From assembly GCA_003331605.1 (NCBI GenBank), contig QOPD01000008.1, positions 1-60,164 on the forward strand: 60,164 bases of DNA, written 5' to 3'. The translations under genes were made by a program, and so were the position numbers. Within the stretch, counting starts at the first letter, position 1; every line of letters starts with the position of its first letter. A model generated the notes under the pieces. That model was given only the letters and a program-made list of their open reading frames with translations. It searched no databases and had not been told where the DNA came from. This DNA is from SAR86 cluster bacterium (lineage in GTDB: Bacteria; Pseudomonadota; Gammaproteobacteria; Magnimaribacterales; TMED112). Shown here one piece after another: positions 39,308 through 47,485 of this stretch.

Positions 39308-40462
39308 TTAGTTAAAAAGATCGCGGGCAACTAGCTCAAGCATTATTTCTGATGTGCCACCATAGATCTTTTGTATCCGCGCATCGGCGTATGCTCTAGC
39401 AATAGGGTATTCTTTCATATAACCATAACCACCAAATAATTGCAGACACTCGTCTGCCATGTGGCATTGTGCTTCACTGGTTGAGAATTTTGCCATTGAA
39501 GCAGTTGCCGCATCCAGCTTCCCCTCAGCAAAGAGTTTTAAACACTCTGTCATAAACGCTCTATTTAACATTAGTTGTGTTTGGAGTTTGGCCATTTTGA
39601 ATCTGGTATTTTGAAATTTAGCAATCTGTTGACCGAAGGCTTTTCTTTCAGAGACATATTCCTTTGTAATGTCCATCATAAAATCCATGGCAGCAACTGC
39701 ATTCAATGCCAAAGCTAGTCTCTCTCGAGGCAATTCCGTCATCAATGTTATAAAGCCTTGGTCTGCTTCTCCTAAGATCGCAGAATGAGGAACTAGCACT
39801 TCATCAAAAAATAATTCTGAGGTATCGGATGAATGAAGGCCTAACTTTTCTAGGTTCCTGCCACGTGAAAATCCATCTGCTGATGTGTCGACCAGAAAAA
39901 GCGATACACCAGATGAACCTTTTACATCTGGGTTGGTTTTGGCAGCAGTAATGACAAAGTCAGCATGCTGACCATTAGTTATAAACGTTTTAGCGCCACT
40001 AATAACCCAGCCATCTTTATTTTTCCTAGCTCTTGTCTGGATGCCTTGCAAATCACTGCCAGCTCCAGGCTCGGTCATTGCTATTGCTCCAACTAGCTGG
40101 CCAGCAACCATTTTTGGTAAGTAATGCAATTTTTGATCTTCTGTCCCTATATTTAAAATGTAGTGTGCAACTATGTCTGAGTGCACACTTAATCCAACGG
40201 CTACCGAACCAAAGTTTGCATAAGTGATTCCACAAGGGATGGTAAGAGCCATTTCAGCATCGGCTTCATGACCACCATACTTTTCAGGAATATCTATGCA
40301 AAGCAAGCCTGCAGTGCCTAACTTTTTCCATAAATCTCTGGGAAAAATACCATTTTCTTCCCACTCTTCGTAATAGGGAGCAATTTCATTTTCACAAAAT
40401 TTTGCGATCGTTGTTTGAAGGAGAGTTAAGTCTTCACGATCTGGATTTAAAGAATATTTCAT
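39308..40462 (-). CDS. Acyl-CoA dehydrogenase
   Basis: A 384-residue FAD flavoenzyme catalysing alpha,beta-dehydrogenation of acyl-CoA. Visible: the FAD/substrate signature AMTEPGAGSDLQGI, the second signature ALNAVAAMDFM with SERKAFGQQIAKFQ, QLFGGYGYMKEYP, and the C-terminal catalytic Glu in KIYGGTSEIMLE, the position used by short- and medium-chain members. It diverges from a thiolase gene, with back-to-back -10 hexamers between them. Together with the thiolase and MaoC genes it suggests a beta-oxidation-like or branched-acid route. Acyl chain length cannot be assigned. Confidence 0.95.
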   Translation of the reverse strand: MKYSLNPDREDLTLLQTTIAKFCENEIAPYYEEWEENGIFPRDLWKKLGTAGLLCIDIPEKYGGHEADAEMALTIPCGITYANFGSVAVGLSVHSDIVAHYILNIGTEDQKLHYLPKMVAGQLVGAIAMTEPGAGSDLQGIQTRARKNKDGWVISGAKTFITNGQHADFVITAAKTNPDVKGSSGVSLFLVDTSADGFSRGRNLEKLGLHSSDTSELFFDEVLVPHSAILGEADQGFITLMTELPRERLALALNAVAAMDFMMDITKEYVSERKAFGQQIAKFQNTRFKMAKLQTQLMLNRAFMTECLKLFAEGKLDAATASMAKFSTSEAQCHMADECLQLFGGYGYMKEYPIARAYADARIQKIYGGTSEIMLELVARDLFN

Positions 40463-40479
40463 TATAGCTCTGTGTGTTT

Positions 40480-40493
40480 ATTATATTTATAAT
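40480..40493. promoter_or_regulatory. Back-to-back -10 hexamers between the acyl-CoA dehydrogenase and thiolase genes
   Basis: ATTATATTTATAAT contains TATAAT for the thiolase (40488-40493) and, on the opposite strand, TATAAT for the dehydrogenase (40480-40485). Predicted leaders are about 18 bases toward the thiolase (with TTGGAAG as a ribosome site) and about 11 toward the dehydrogenase. Confidence 0.45.
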
Positions 40494-40517
40494 AAAGCAA
40501 TAACAAAAGTTGGAAGT

Positions 40518-41705
40518 ATGGGAGAGAGAATTATAGTAGCTGGAGTCGGAATGATTCCCTTCACAAAGCCAGGAGCAAGCGACCCTTACCATCTTATGGG
40601 TGAGAGAGCAGCTCGTGCAGCACTTGAAGATGCTGGACTGGACTATCAAAAAGTTCAGCAAGCTTATGTTGGTTACGTCTATGGTGATTCAACTGCAGGT
40701 CAAGCAGCTTTGTATGGTGTTGGTTTAAGTGGTGTTCCTATTTTCAACGTTAATAATTACTGCTCAACCGGATCATCGGCTCTATTTCTTGCAAGACAAG
40801 CTGTACAGTCAGGTTCAGTTGACTGCGCGTTAGCTCTGGGTTTTGAGCAAATGACACCAGGCGCTTTGGGCATTATTTTTGAAGATAGACCCAATCCTTT
40901 GATGCGATTTTACGAAGAGATGGAGAGCCTGCAAGGGTTTGATGAATCTTCCCCTTGGGCTGCTCAATTTTTTGGTGGTGCTGGGCTTGAGCATATTAAG
41001 GAATATGGAACATCAGCAAATACTTTGGCAAAAATTAAGGTTAAGGCGAGCAAGCATGCTGCTAAAAACCCATTTGCTATTTTCAACAAAGAAGTAACCG
41101 AAGAAGAGGTTATGAATTCTCCAATGATTTTTAACCCTCTAACTAGACTGCAATGCTGCCCGCCTTCTTGTGGGGCTGCAGCTGCAATAATCTGCACTGA
41201 AGATTTCGCCAAAGTAAATAACCTAAATACTGATATTGCTATTGCTGCACAAAGCATGACAACTGATTACAGCACGACATTTGAAGATCATGATATGAGA
41301 AAAGTGGTCGGTTATGATATGGCGAAAGAAGCTGCTCAAGAGGTTTATGAGGCAGCAAGCATTTCACCAAAAGATATTAAGGTGTGCGAGCTGCATGATT
41401 GCTTCACAACAAATGAACTTATCTCATACGAAGCTCTTGGGCTTGCCGAGGAAGGTGAAGCAGAAAAATTTGTCATTGATAAACAAAATACCTACGGTGG
41501 ACAATGTGTAACCAACCCAAGTGGGGGATTGCTTTCAAAGGGACACCCTCTTGGTGCTACCGGTTTGGCACAGTGTTATGAGTTGGTTAATCAGCTAAGA
41601 GGCAATGCAGGTGAGCGTCAAGTTCCCAATGTTAAGTTAGGCTTGCAACACAACCTAGGCCTTGGGGGAGCATGTGTTGTGACTCTTTACCAATCGATAA
41701 ATTAA
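40518..41705 (+). CDS. SCP-x-type thiolase / lipid-transfer protein
   Basis: 395 residues of the thiolase superfamily, SCP2-thiolase branch. The nucleophilic Cys is in NVNNYCSTGSSA. The branch-specific active-site segment is CELHDCFT, followed by GGLLSKGHPLGATG. No SCP2 lipid-binding domain is attached. Such enzymes cleave 3-ketoacyl-CoA, often branched or steroid side-chain types. Two MaoC-fold genes follow at once (one and zero bases), giving a hydratase-thiolase unit. The expected intermediate 3-hydroxyacyl-CoA dehydrogenase is not encoded here. Confidence 0.92.
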   Translation: MGERIIVAGVGMIPFTKPGASDPYHLMGERAARAALEDAGLDYQKVQQAYVGYVYGDSTAGQAALYGVGLSGVPIFNVNNYCSTGSSALFLARQAVQSGSVDCALALGFEQMTPGALGIIFEDRPNPLMRFYEEMESLQGFDESSPWAAQFFGGAGLEHIKEYGTSANTLAKIKVKASKHAAKNPFAIFNKEVTEEEVMNSPMIFNPLTRLQCCPPSCGAAAAIICTEDFAKVNNLNTDIAIAAQSMTTDYSTTFEDHDMRKVVGYDMAKEAAQEVYEAASISPKDIKVCELHDCFTTNELISYEALGLAEEGEAEKFVIDKQNTYGGQCVTNPSGGLLSKGHPLGATGLAQCYELVNQLRGNAGERQVPNVKLGLQHNLGLGGACVVTLYQSIN

Positions 41706-41706
41706 G

Positions 41707-42147
41707 ATGTTTAATCCTGAATTCATAGGATATTCTTTTCCAACAAAAACAGTTAATGTCGAGGAAGGCAAACTAAAATTCTTTTCTCAAACTATCGGAG
41801 AAACTGATCCTATTTACCTTGATAAAGATACTGCAAAAGATCAAGGGTATAGATCTATCCTGGCACCTCCTACATACTCATTTAGCTTAACCTTAGAAGG
41901 AGAATCACTTAGAGATAAGTATGAGCCGATTGGTCTAGAACTAGGAAAGTTGTTGCATGGAGCGCAAAGCTTTGAATTCTTTGGTGAGATATGTGCAGGT
42001 GACACGGTCATTATTGACTCGAAGATAGTGGATATTTTTCAGAAGAAAAGCGGAGCTTTAGATTTTTGTATCGAGGAAATGGTGGTCAAAAATGTTGAAG
42101 GAGAAACTTTGGCGGTTCTAACACAGACTTTCATAATGAGGCATTAA
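41707..42147 (+). CDS. MaoC-fold protein, probable non-catalytic hydratase subunit
   Basis: A 146-residue hot-dog-fold protein of the MaoC N-terminal (FAS1-dehydratase-like) type, with SQTIGETDPIYLDKDTAKDQGYRSILAPPTY read in pieces. At the place where R-specific hydratases have NP(I)H, it has DPIY, so the catalytic His is replaced by Tyr. That resembles the structural half of two-subunit hydratases such as mycobacterial HadA or ChsH2. It directly precedes the catalytic MaoC gene with no gap, supporting a heterodimer. Substrate is probably an enoyl-CoA. Confidence 0.86.
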   Translation: MFNPEFIGYSFPTKTVNVEEGKLKFFSQTIGETDPIYLDKDTAKDQGYRSILAPPTYSFSLTLEGESLRDKYEPIGLELGKLLHGAQSFEFFGEICAGDTVIIDSKIVDIFQKKSGALDFCIEEMVVKNVEGETLAVLTQTFIMRH

Positions 42148-42567
42148 ATGAGCATTTCAGAAATTGCAAAATTACGCGTTGGAGATATGTTAGAACCAAT
42201 GACTCATAATCCTATTTCACGCACAACCCTAGCTCTTTTTGCTGGGGCGTCTGGTGACCATAATCCCATTCATATTGATGTAGACTTTGCCAAATCTGTA
42301 GGCATGGATGATGTTTTTGCTCACGGCATGTTGGGCATGGCTTATCTAGGTCGGTTTTTGACATCAATTGCAGATCAAAGGAATATTCGATCTTACTCTG
42401 TAAGATTTAGTTCGATCACACAGGTAGGCGCTAAGTTAAAATGCATTGGTAAGGTAATAGAAATTACAGACACTAGTGCTGAAAGACTAATGACAATAGA
42501 ATTATCAGTTACCGATCAAAACAATGATGTAAAATTGATAGGTGATGCAGTAATTGCATTTCAATAA
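42148..42567 (+). CDS. MaoC-type (R)-enoyl-CoA hydratase, catalytic subunit
   Basis: A 139-residue hot-dog-fold hydratase. The hydratase-2 motif is intact: FAGASGDHNPIHIDVDFA supplies Asp and His, followed by DVFAHGMLGMAYLG. It begins immediately after the previous subunit's stop (TAAATG) and is probably its partner. The reaction would be hydration of trans-2-enoyl-CoA to (R)-3-hydroxyacyl-CoA, between the dehydrogenase and thiolase steps of the same locus. Confidence 0.9.
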   Translation: MSISEIAKLRVGDMLEPMTHNPISRTTLALFAGASGDHNPIHIDVDFAKSVGMDDVFAHGMLGMAYLGRFLTSIADQRNIRSYSVRFSSITQVGAKLKCIGKVIEITDTSAERLMTIELSVTDQNNDVKLIGDAVIAFQ

Positions 42568-42574
42568 CATAGTT

Positions 42575-42991
42575 ATGAGCAAAGAAGTAAAAGAGTTTTT
42601 TTCTACATACAGTGATTTCGTAAAGAAAGTTACTAGCAAGCCTAGTCTAGACCTAGATGCTTTAAAAAAGATCATGCAGGACATTGAAGATAAATCCCCT
42701 ATCGAGTCAGCAAGATTAATGACAGCTGCATTAGGTCTTGGCAGTGAAACAGGTGAATTTGTAGAAATAGTAAAAAAGATGTTTTTGCAAGGTAAGCCAC
42801 CAACAGAAGACAACATCTTTCATATGAAGAGAGAACTTGGAGATATTATGTGGTATTGGGTTACCGCATGTTCTGCTCTTGGCCTCGATCCTTTTGAAGT
42901 CATAAGTGAAAATCAAAAAAAACTTGAAGCCCGCTATGGCGAACAATTTAAAGTTCAAAGAAGTGAAGTTAGGAAAGACGGCGATCTATAA
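42575..42991 (+). CDS. MazG-like nucleotide pyrophosphohydrolase
   Basis: A 138-residue all-alpha NTP pyrophosphohydrolase. The metal-binding pattern ExxE...ExxD is present: SETGEFVEIVKK then KRELGDIMWYW. Family members hydrolyse nucleoside triphosphates to monophosphates as housecleaning. I use ATG 42575, seven bases after the MaoC stop, over an upstream TTG inside that gene. Its link with the acyl-CoA genes looks like operon packing, not pathway. Confidence 0.87.
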   Translation: MSKEVKEFFSTYSDFVKKVTSKPSLDLDALKKIMQDIEDKSPIESARLMTAALGLGSETGEFVEIVKKMFLQGKPPTEDNIFHMKRELGDIMWYWVTACSALGLDPFEVISENQKKLEARYGEQFKVQRSEVRKDGDL

Positions 42992-43051
42992 AAAGATAAA
43001 TTTCAGCAAAAAAAATCAGGGAAAGTTATAATAATAATTCTGGGGTAAACA

Positions 43052-46000
43052 GTGGCCGAAAAAATTTCATTACAAGATAAATATACAAAGCGAGAGGGAA
43101 GAATATTCCTCACAGGCATACAAGCTCTAGTTAGATTGCCCTTAATACAAAGCCAATTAGATCAAAAAAATAACCTCAATACTGCAGGCTTTATATCAGG
43201 TTACAAAGGTTCACCTCTTGGTGGGTACGATTTAGAACTTAGTAGAGCAGAGCAATACTTAAAGGAATTCTCCATTCATCATCAGCCAGGTTTAAATGAG
43301 GAGCTTGGTGCTACGGCAGTATGGGGTTCACAACAAGGTGAGTTTCATGGCAGAGGCAAAAAAGATGGAGTTTTTGGTATCTGGTACGGCAAGGGTCCAG
43401 GAATGGATAGAACTATGGACGTCTTTAAACATGCCAACGCTGCTGGTGTTTCAAAATATGGTGGTGTGCTTGCTGTAGCTGGAGATGATCATGGTGCAAA
43501 GTCTTCAACACTTCCTCACCAATCTGACCACAACTTTATGAGTGCATTCATGCCATATCTATATCCTGCAGGCATAGATGAAATAATTAGATATGGATTG
43601 CTGGGTTTTGCAATGAGTAGGTACAGTGGTTGTTGGACTGGTTTCAAAGTGGTTTCTGATATTGCAGATTCAGGTAAGACATACGACACCGCTATTGAGA
43701 ATTTACCCATCATTATTCCAAGTGCAGATTTTCTTGGTGAATACTCAGAGGTAAATAGAAATATTCTTTATTCAGATACTCCTAGAGAACAAGATTATCG
43801 ATTGCAGAGAATTAAAGGCTTTGCTGCTCAAGGGTTTGCTAGAGCTAATGGCATAGATAGAGTTATTTGGGAAAATAAAGGTGCGAAGCTGGGGATTATT
43901 ACAACAGGTAAATCCTACAACGACGTTAGAGAAGCTCTAAGATGGTTAAATATTGATGAAGCAAAAGCTGAAAGTCTTGGACTTTGTTTGTATAAAGTTG
44001 GCATGCCATGGCCACTTGAACCTGAGGGAATAAGAGAGTTCTGCGAGGGACTTGAACATGTTCTTGTTATTGAAGAAAAAAGAGAATTAATTGAACATCA
44101 GGTTAAATGGCAGCTATATAACTGGAAAGAGAATGTCAGGCCAGTGGTTATTGGTAAGCAAGATGAATCAGGATCATGGTTATTGCCTGCTGAAAACGAC
44201 CTGCCTCTGCAAACCATTTTAGAGACCATAGCCAAAAGGTTACACATTCTAAGTGGAGATCCAGAACTATTAGAGAGGCTTGAATGGTTCAAAAAGAGAA
44301 ATGCAGAACAAGAAAAAATCAATTCCCCGGTTGTTAGAAAGCCTTTTTTCTGCTCAGGCTGTCCACATAATACATCTTTAGTATTACCTGAGGGTAAAAG
44401 AGCACTTGCTGGAATTGGTTGCCATTACATGGCAGTAAACACTGTAAAGGGAACTGAATTTTTCACACAAATGGGTGGAGAAGGAACGCCTTGGATAGGG
44501 TTGGCACCATTTTCAAAAGAGGAACACGTTTTTGCTAATTTAGGTGATGGCACTTATAAGCATTCGGGAATCTTAGCAATTCGAGCAGCACTAGATGCTA
44601 ATGTAAATATCACATATAAGATACTTTATAACGACGCCGTTGCTATGACGGGAGGCCAAGAAATTGGAGACAATTGGAACGTCGATGGAATTGTAAAACA
44701 GCTTCTTGCTGAGGGTGTTAAAAGGATATCAATACTATCTCAACAGCCTCAAAAATATAACAAACTAACTTCAAAATACGTTAAAAGTCTGCACAGAGAT
44801 GCCATCATTGTTGAGCAAGAAGAGTTAAGTAAATACAAAGGCGTAAGTGCTCTAGTATTTGACCAAACATGTGCTGCGGAGAAACGACGAAGAAGAAAAA
44901 GAGGTTTAATGCATGATCCTGTAAAAAGAGTCATGATTAATCCGGATGTTTGTGAGGGGTGTGGTGATTGTTCAATACAATCAAACTGCGTCTCTATCGA
45001 GCCCTTGGAAACTAAGCTTGGAAGAAAGAGAAAAATAAATCAATCAACATGCAACAAAGATTATTCATGTTTGAATGGGTTTTGCCCATCCTTTATTACT
45101 GTCGATGCTGAACTAAAACCTAAAGGTAAGTTTTATGAAATATCAGAATTACCTGAACCAAAATATCAAGACTCTGATGGCATAACTAATATTATGCTTA
45201 CTGGAATCGGCGGTACAGGAGTTCTAACCATTTCAGCTATCGTTGGCATGGCCTCTCACATTGAAGGTAAAGATTCCAGTATCTTAGATATGACAGGTCT
45301 CGCACAAAAAGGTGGTGCGGTCTGGTCACACATTAAGGTGTATGAAAAGGACAATAAACCATATAGCCACAAAATATCGCCCGCTTCTGCAAACTTGCTG
45401 CTAGCTTGCGATGCAGTTGTTGGTACTAAGCCTGAAATACAAGAGGTGCTATCGGATCAAAGAACTAACTCCTTAGTAAATACCAATACTATCCCAGTGG
45501 CAGACTTTGTCACCAATAGAGATATTGATTTTAAATCTTCTGAAGTTTTTGATTTGATAGAAAAAACTACCAACAGTATTGAAGGTGTGCCAGCGGTTGA
45601 GATGGCTGAAAAGCTTACTGGAGATGCAATTGGCGGCAATATGATTATGCTGGGAGCTGCTTTTCAAATGGGTTTAATTCCATTGAAAGAAGAAAGCATT
45701 ATTTCAGCAATCGAGCTAAATAAAATTAGTATCGAAAGCAATATATATAGTTTTAGACTTGGCAGAGCTTATATCAATAACCCAAAAAATGAAATCTTTA
45801 AATTCTTGCAAAAAGACACGGGTGAAAAGTTGTCTAATGAAGAAGTTTTAGCTGACAGGGAAGATCGGCTAATGAAATACGATCCCAAAGTTAGTCAGGA
45901 GTTTTCTGTGCACATGAGGAACTTGAAAAAAGTTCTAGAAACAGAACTTGAACCCGATGCTTCTTTTAGAAGAGCCATCAAAGAAGCTTACAGAGTTTGT

Positions 46001-46450
46001 GCAATAAAGGATGAGTATGAGGTTGCAAGAATGCACATTGAAACTTCAAAACATGTATTAGATAACCAATTCAACTCATGGTCCAATTTAAGTTTTTATT
46101 TATCACCACCATTCTTATCTTTCATTAAAGACCAAAGAACGGGGAGACCAAAAAAATATAGAGTACCTGGTTTTATTGCTATGCCTTTATTCCACATTTT
46201 AGCCAAACTTAAGTTCCTAAGAGGCACAGCTTTTGATCCGCTAAGTATGAGTGGAGATAGAAAGAGAGATCTTCAACATAAAGATATCTTCTTTAACAGG
46301 TTAGCTGAACTTAGCTCACTAACTGCAGGGCAAAAGACAACAAAGCTAAATAGGCTGTTAGATTGCTCAGAGGCTGTTAAAGGTTACGGCCCTGTAAGAG
46401 AAGAAGCCTTTAAACAGTTTTTGGTAAAGATTGATGAAAAAAGTTTCTGA
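43052..46450 (+). CDS. Fused indolepyruvate (2-oxoacid) ferredoxin oxidoreductase
   Basis: A single 1132-residue chain joining the alpha and gamma parts of indolepyruvate:ferredoxin oxidoreductase, the type widespread in aerobic proteobacteria. Visible: the pyrimidine-binding start (GFISGYKGSPLGGYD, LNEELGATAVWGSQ), the TPP/Mg site (NLGDGTYKHSG ... YNDAVAMTGGQ), cysteines in FFCSGCPHN, a 4Fe-4S cluster region CEGCGDCSIQSNC with later CNKDYSCLNGFCP, and the gamma domain (MLTGIGGTGVLTISAI). It oxidatively decarboxylates aryl or branched 2-oxoacids to acyl-CoA. Start is GTG 43052 with GGGG nearby and TATAAT at 43027-43032. Confidence 0.93.
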   Translation: MAEKISLQDKYTKREGRIFLTGIQALVRLPLIQSQLDQKNNLNTAGFISGYKGSPLGGYDLELSRAEQYLKEFSIHHQPGLNEELGATAVWGSQQGEFHGRGKKDGVFGIWYGKGPGMDRTMDVFKHANAAGVSKYGGVLAVAGDDHGAKSSTLPHQSDHNFMSAFMPYLYPAGIDEIIRYGLLGFAMSRYSGCWTGFKVVSDIADSGKTYDTAIENLPIIIPSADFLGEYSEVNRNILYSDTPREQDYRLQRIKGFAAQGFARANGIDRVIWENKGAKLGIITTGKSYNDVREALRWLNIDEAKAESLGLCLYKVGMPWPLEPEGIREFCEGLEHVLVIEEKRELIEHQVKWQLYNWKENVRPVVIGKQDESGSWLLPAENDLPLQTILETIAKRLHILSGDPELLERLEWFKKRNAEQEKINSPVVRKPFFCSGCPHNTSLVLPEGKRALAGIGCHYMAVNTVKGTEFFTQMGGEGTPWIGLAPFSKEEHVFANLGDGTYKHSGILAIRAALDANVNITYKILYNDAVAMTGGQEIGDNWNVDGIVKQLLAEGVKRISILSQQPQKYNKLTSKYVKSLHRDAIIVEQEELSKYKGVSALVFDQTCAAEKRRRRKRGLMHDPVKRVMINPDVCEGCGDCSIQSNCVSIEPLETKLGRKRKINQSTCNKDYSCLNGFCPSFITVDAELKPKGKFYEISELPEPKYQDSDGITNIMLTGIGGTGVLTISAIVGMASHIEGKDSSILDMTGLAQKGGAVWSHIKVYEKDNKPYSHKISPASANLLLACDAVVGTKPEIQEVLSDQRTNSLVNTNTIPVADFVTNRDIDFKSSEVFDLIEKTTNSIEGVPAVEMAEKLTGDAIGGNMIMLGAAFQMGLIPLKEESIISAIELNKISIESNIYSFRLGRAYINNPKNEIFKFLQKDTGEKLSNEEVLADREDRLMKYDPKVSQEFSVHMRNLKKVLETELEPDASFRRAIKEAYRVCAIKDEYEVARMHIETSKHVLDNQFNSWSNLSFYLSPPFLSFIKDQRTGRPKKYRVPGFIAMPLFHILAKLKFLRGTAFDPLSMSGDRKRDLQHKDIFFNRLAELSSLTAGQKTTKLNRLLDCSEAVKGYGPVREEAFKQFLVKIDEKSF

Positions 46451-46856
46451 GAATTTTTATGTATCTCCTCAAATAGAGCCATCAAATATTGATGGCTTAT
46501 CAAAAGACAAATTTGATATCGTTGTTTGCAATAGGCCTGATGGCGAAGAGTCCAATCAACCATCTAAAATTGAAATATCCAATGAGTGTCAAAAAAAGAG
46601 TTTAGAGTTTATAGATCTTGAAATAGTTCCTGGAGATATTAATTTCGAAACTATAAAAAGAACTAAAGAAATTCTAGACACCAATAAAAAAGTATTTGCC
46701 TATTGTCGAACAGGTACAAGGTCAATAACTCTATGGGCCTTTGCTAGCTGCTACACAAAAGAAGTCGTTGATATAATTAGCAAGGCAAGCAACGCTGGTT
46801 ATGAACTAGCGCACTTTAAAGATGCATTTGTAAGCTTTAAGTCTAGCCTTTCCTAA
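46434..46856 (+). CDS. DUF442 / TIGR01244-type phosphatase-like protein
   Basis: A 140-residue protein with the phosphatase-like loop AYCRTGTRSITLW (CxxGxxRS), preceded by the fold marker FDIVVCNRPDGEE. This family (also fused to beta-lactamase-like hydrolases as Blh) belongs to the tyrosine-phosphatase superfamily, with roles proposed in sulfide handling. I chose ATG 46434 over TTG 46431. It lies 17 bases inside the end of the oxidoreductase gene and overlaps the convergent membrane protein by 14 bases. Confidence 0.85.
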   Translation: MKKVSENFYVSPQIEPSNIDGLSKDKFDIVVCNRPDGEESNQPSKIEISNECQKKSLEFIDLEIVPGDINFETIKRTKEILDTNKKVFAYCRTGTRSITLWAFASCYTKEVVDIISKASNAGYELAHFKDAFVSFKSSLS

Positions 46857-47100
46857 GCAGAAGAATTAACCAAACTAATGGCACTATAGCCAAACATCCT
46901 ATGGTTATATTGATTGCTGTCATTAGTGGAAAATCTAAGAGGGCTCCTAAAAAATCTGACAAACTATTGCCCAACAAAGCACCATAGATGGCGCCATGAA
47001 TACCTGACCCTTTAAAGTATTTATCAATGTCTATGCCAATTAGGGTTGTAAAAGCCAGAATGCCATTATCAACTAAGCCAAAAACTAGTCCTTCAGGCAT
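46843..47100 (-). CDS. Small membrane protein of unknown function
   Basis: 85 residues with two or three hydrophobic segments (GLVDNGILAFTTLIGIDI, IHGAIYGALLGNSLSDFLGALL, TIGCLAIVPLVWLILLL). The glycine-rich middle helix is distinctive, but I do not recognise the family. Its ATG shares one base with the stop of the DUF4345-like gene, so it is the third gene of the putA operon on this strand. Confidence 0.72.
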   Translation of the reverse strand: MPEGLVFGLVDNGILAFTTLIGIDIDKYFKGSGIHGAIYGALLGNSLSDFLGALLDFPLMTAINITIGCLAIVPLVWLILLLRKG

Positions 47101-47483
47101 TAAAATATTCTCCTTTCCTGCTTTCTCAAAGCTATTAGTAAGAAAACAAAGTAAACCAATTCAAAGACGGTAAAATACAACAAAAATACGGAATCAAATT
47201 CTCCATAAATGAATGTAACAATCCGGCCTAGCAGAATACCAGTGATTACAAATAAAAGAATCTTGAAGAATGATGACTCATATTTACTTTTAACTAGAGC
47301 AAGTAATGAAAACAACCCAATTAGAAAATTGATTCCGCCATACAACGATCTAATTTCGCCACTACCAACATTGGTAGTTATAGCCAAACCTACCGAATCA
47401 ACAAAGCCAGCAGGAAAAAACAATGCCCACCCCCCAAGATAGAGGTAAACCAAAGCAGTTAAAAATAAAAAAACCTTATTCAT
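47100..47483 (-). CDS. DUF4345-like membrane protein
   Basis: 127 residues and four hydrophobic helices. The arrangement LYLGGWALFFPAGFVDSVG, then GSGEIRSLYGGINFLIGLFSL, matches DUF4345, where an acidic-Arg-x-x-Tyr-Gly-Gly motif follows the first helix. Function unknown. It starts two bases after the putA stop and ends overlapping the small membrane gene by one base. Confidence 0.75.
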   Translation of the reverse strand: MNKVFLFLTALVYLYLGGWALFFPAGFVDSVGLAITTNVGSGEIRSLYGGINFLIGLFSLLALVKSKYESSFFKILLFVITGILLGRIVTFIYGEFDSVFLLYFTVFELVYFVFLLIALRKQERRIF

Positions 47484-47485
47484 GT

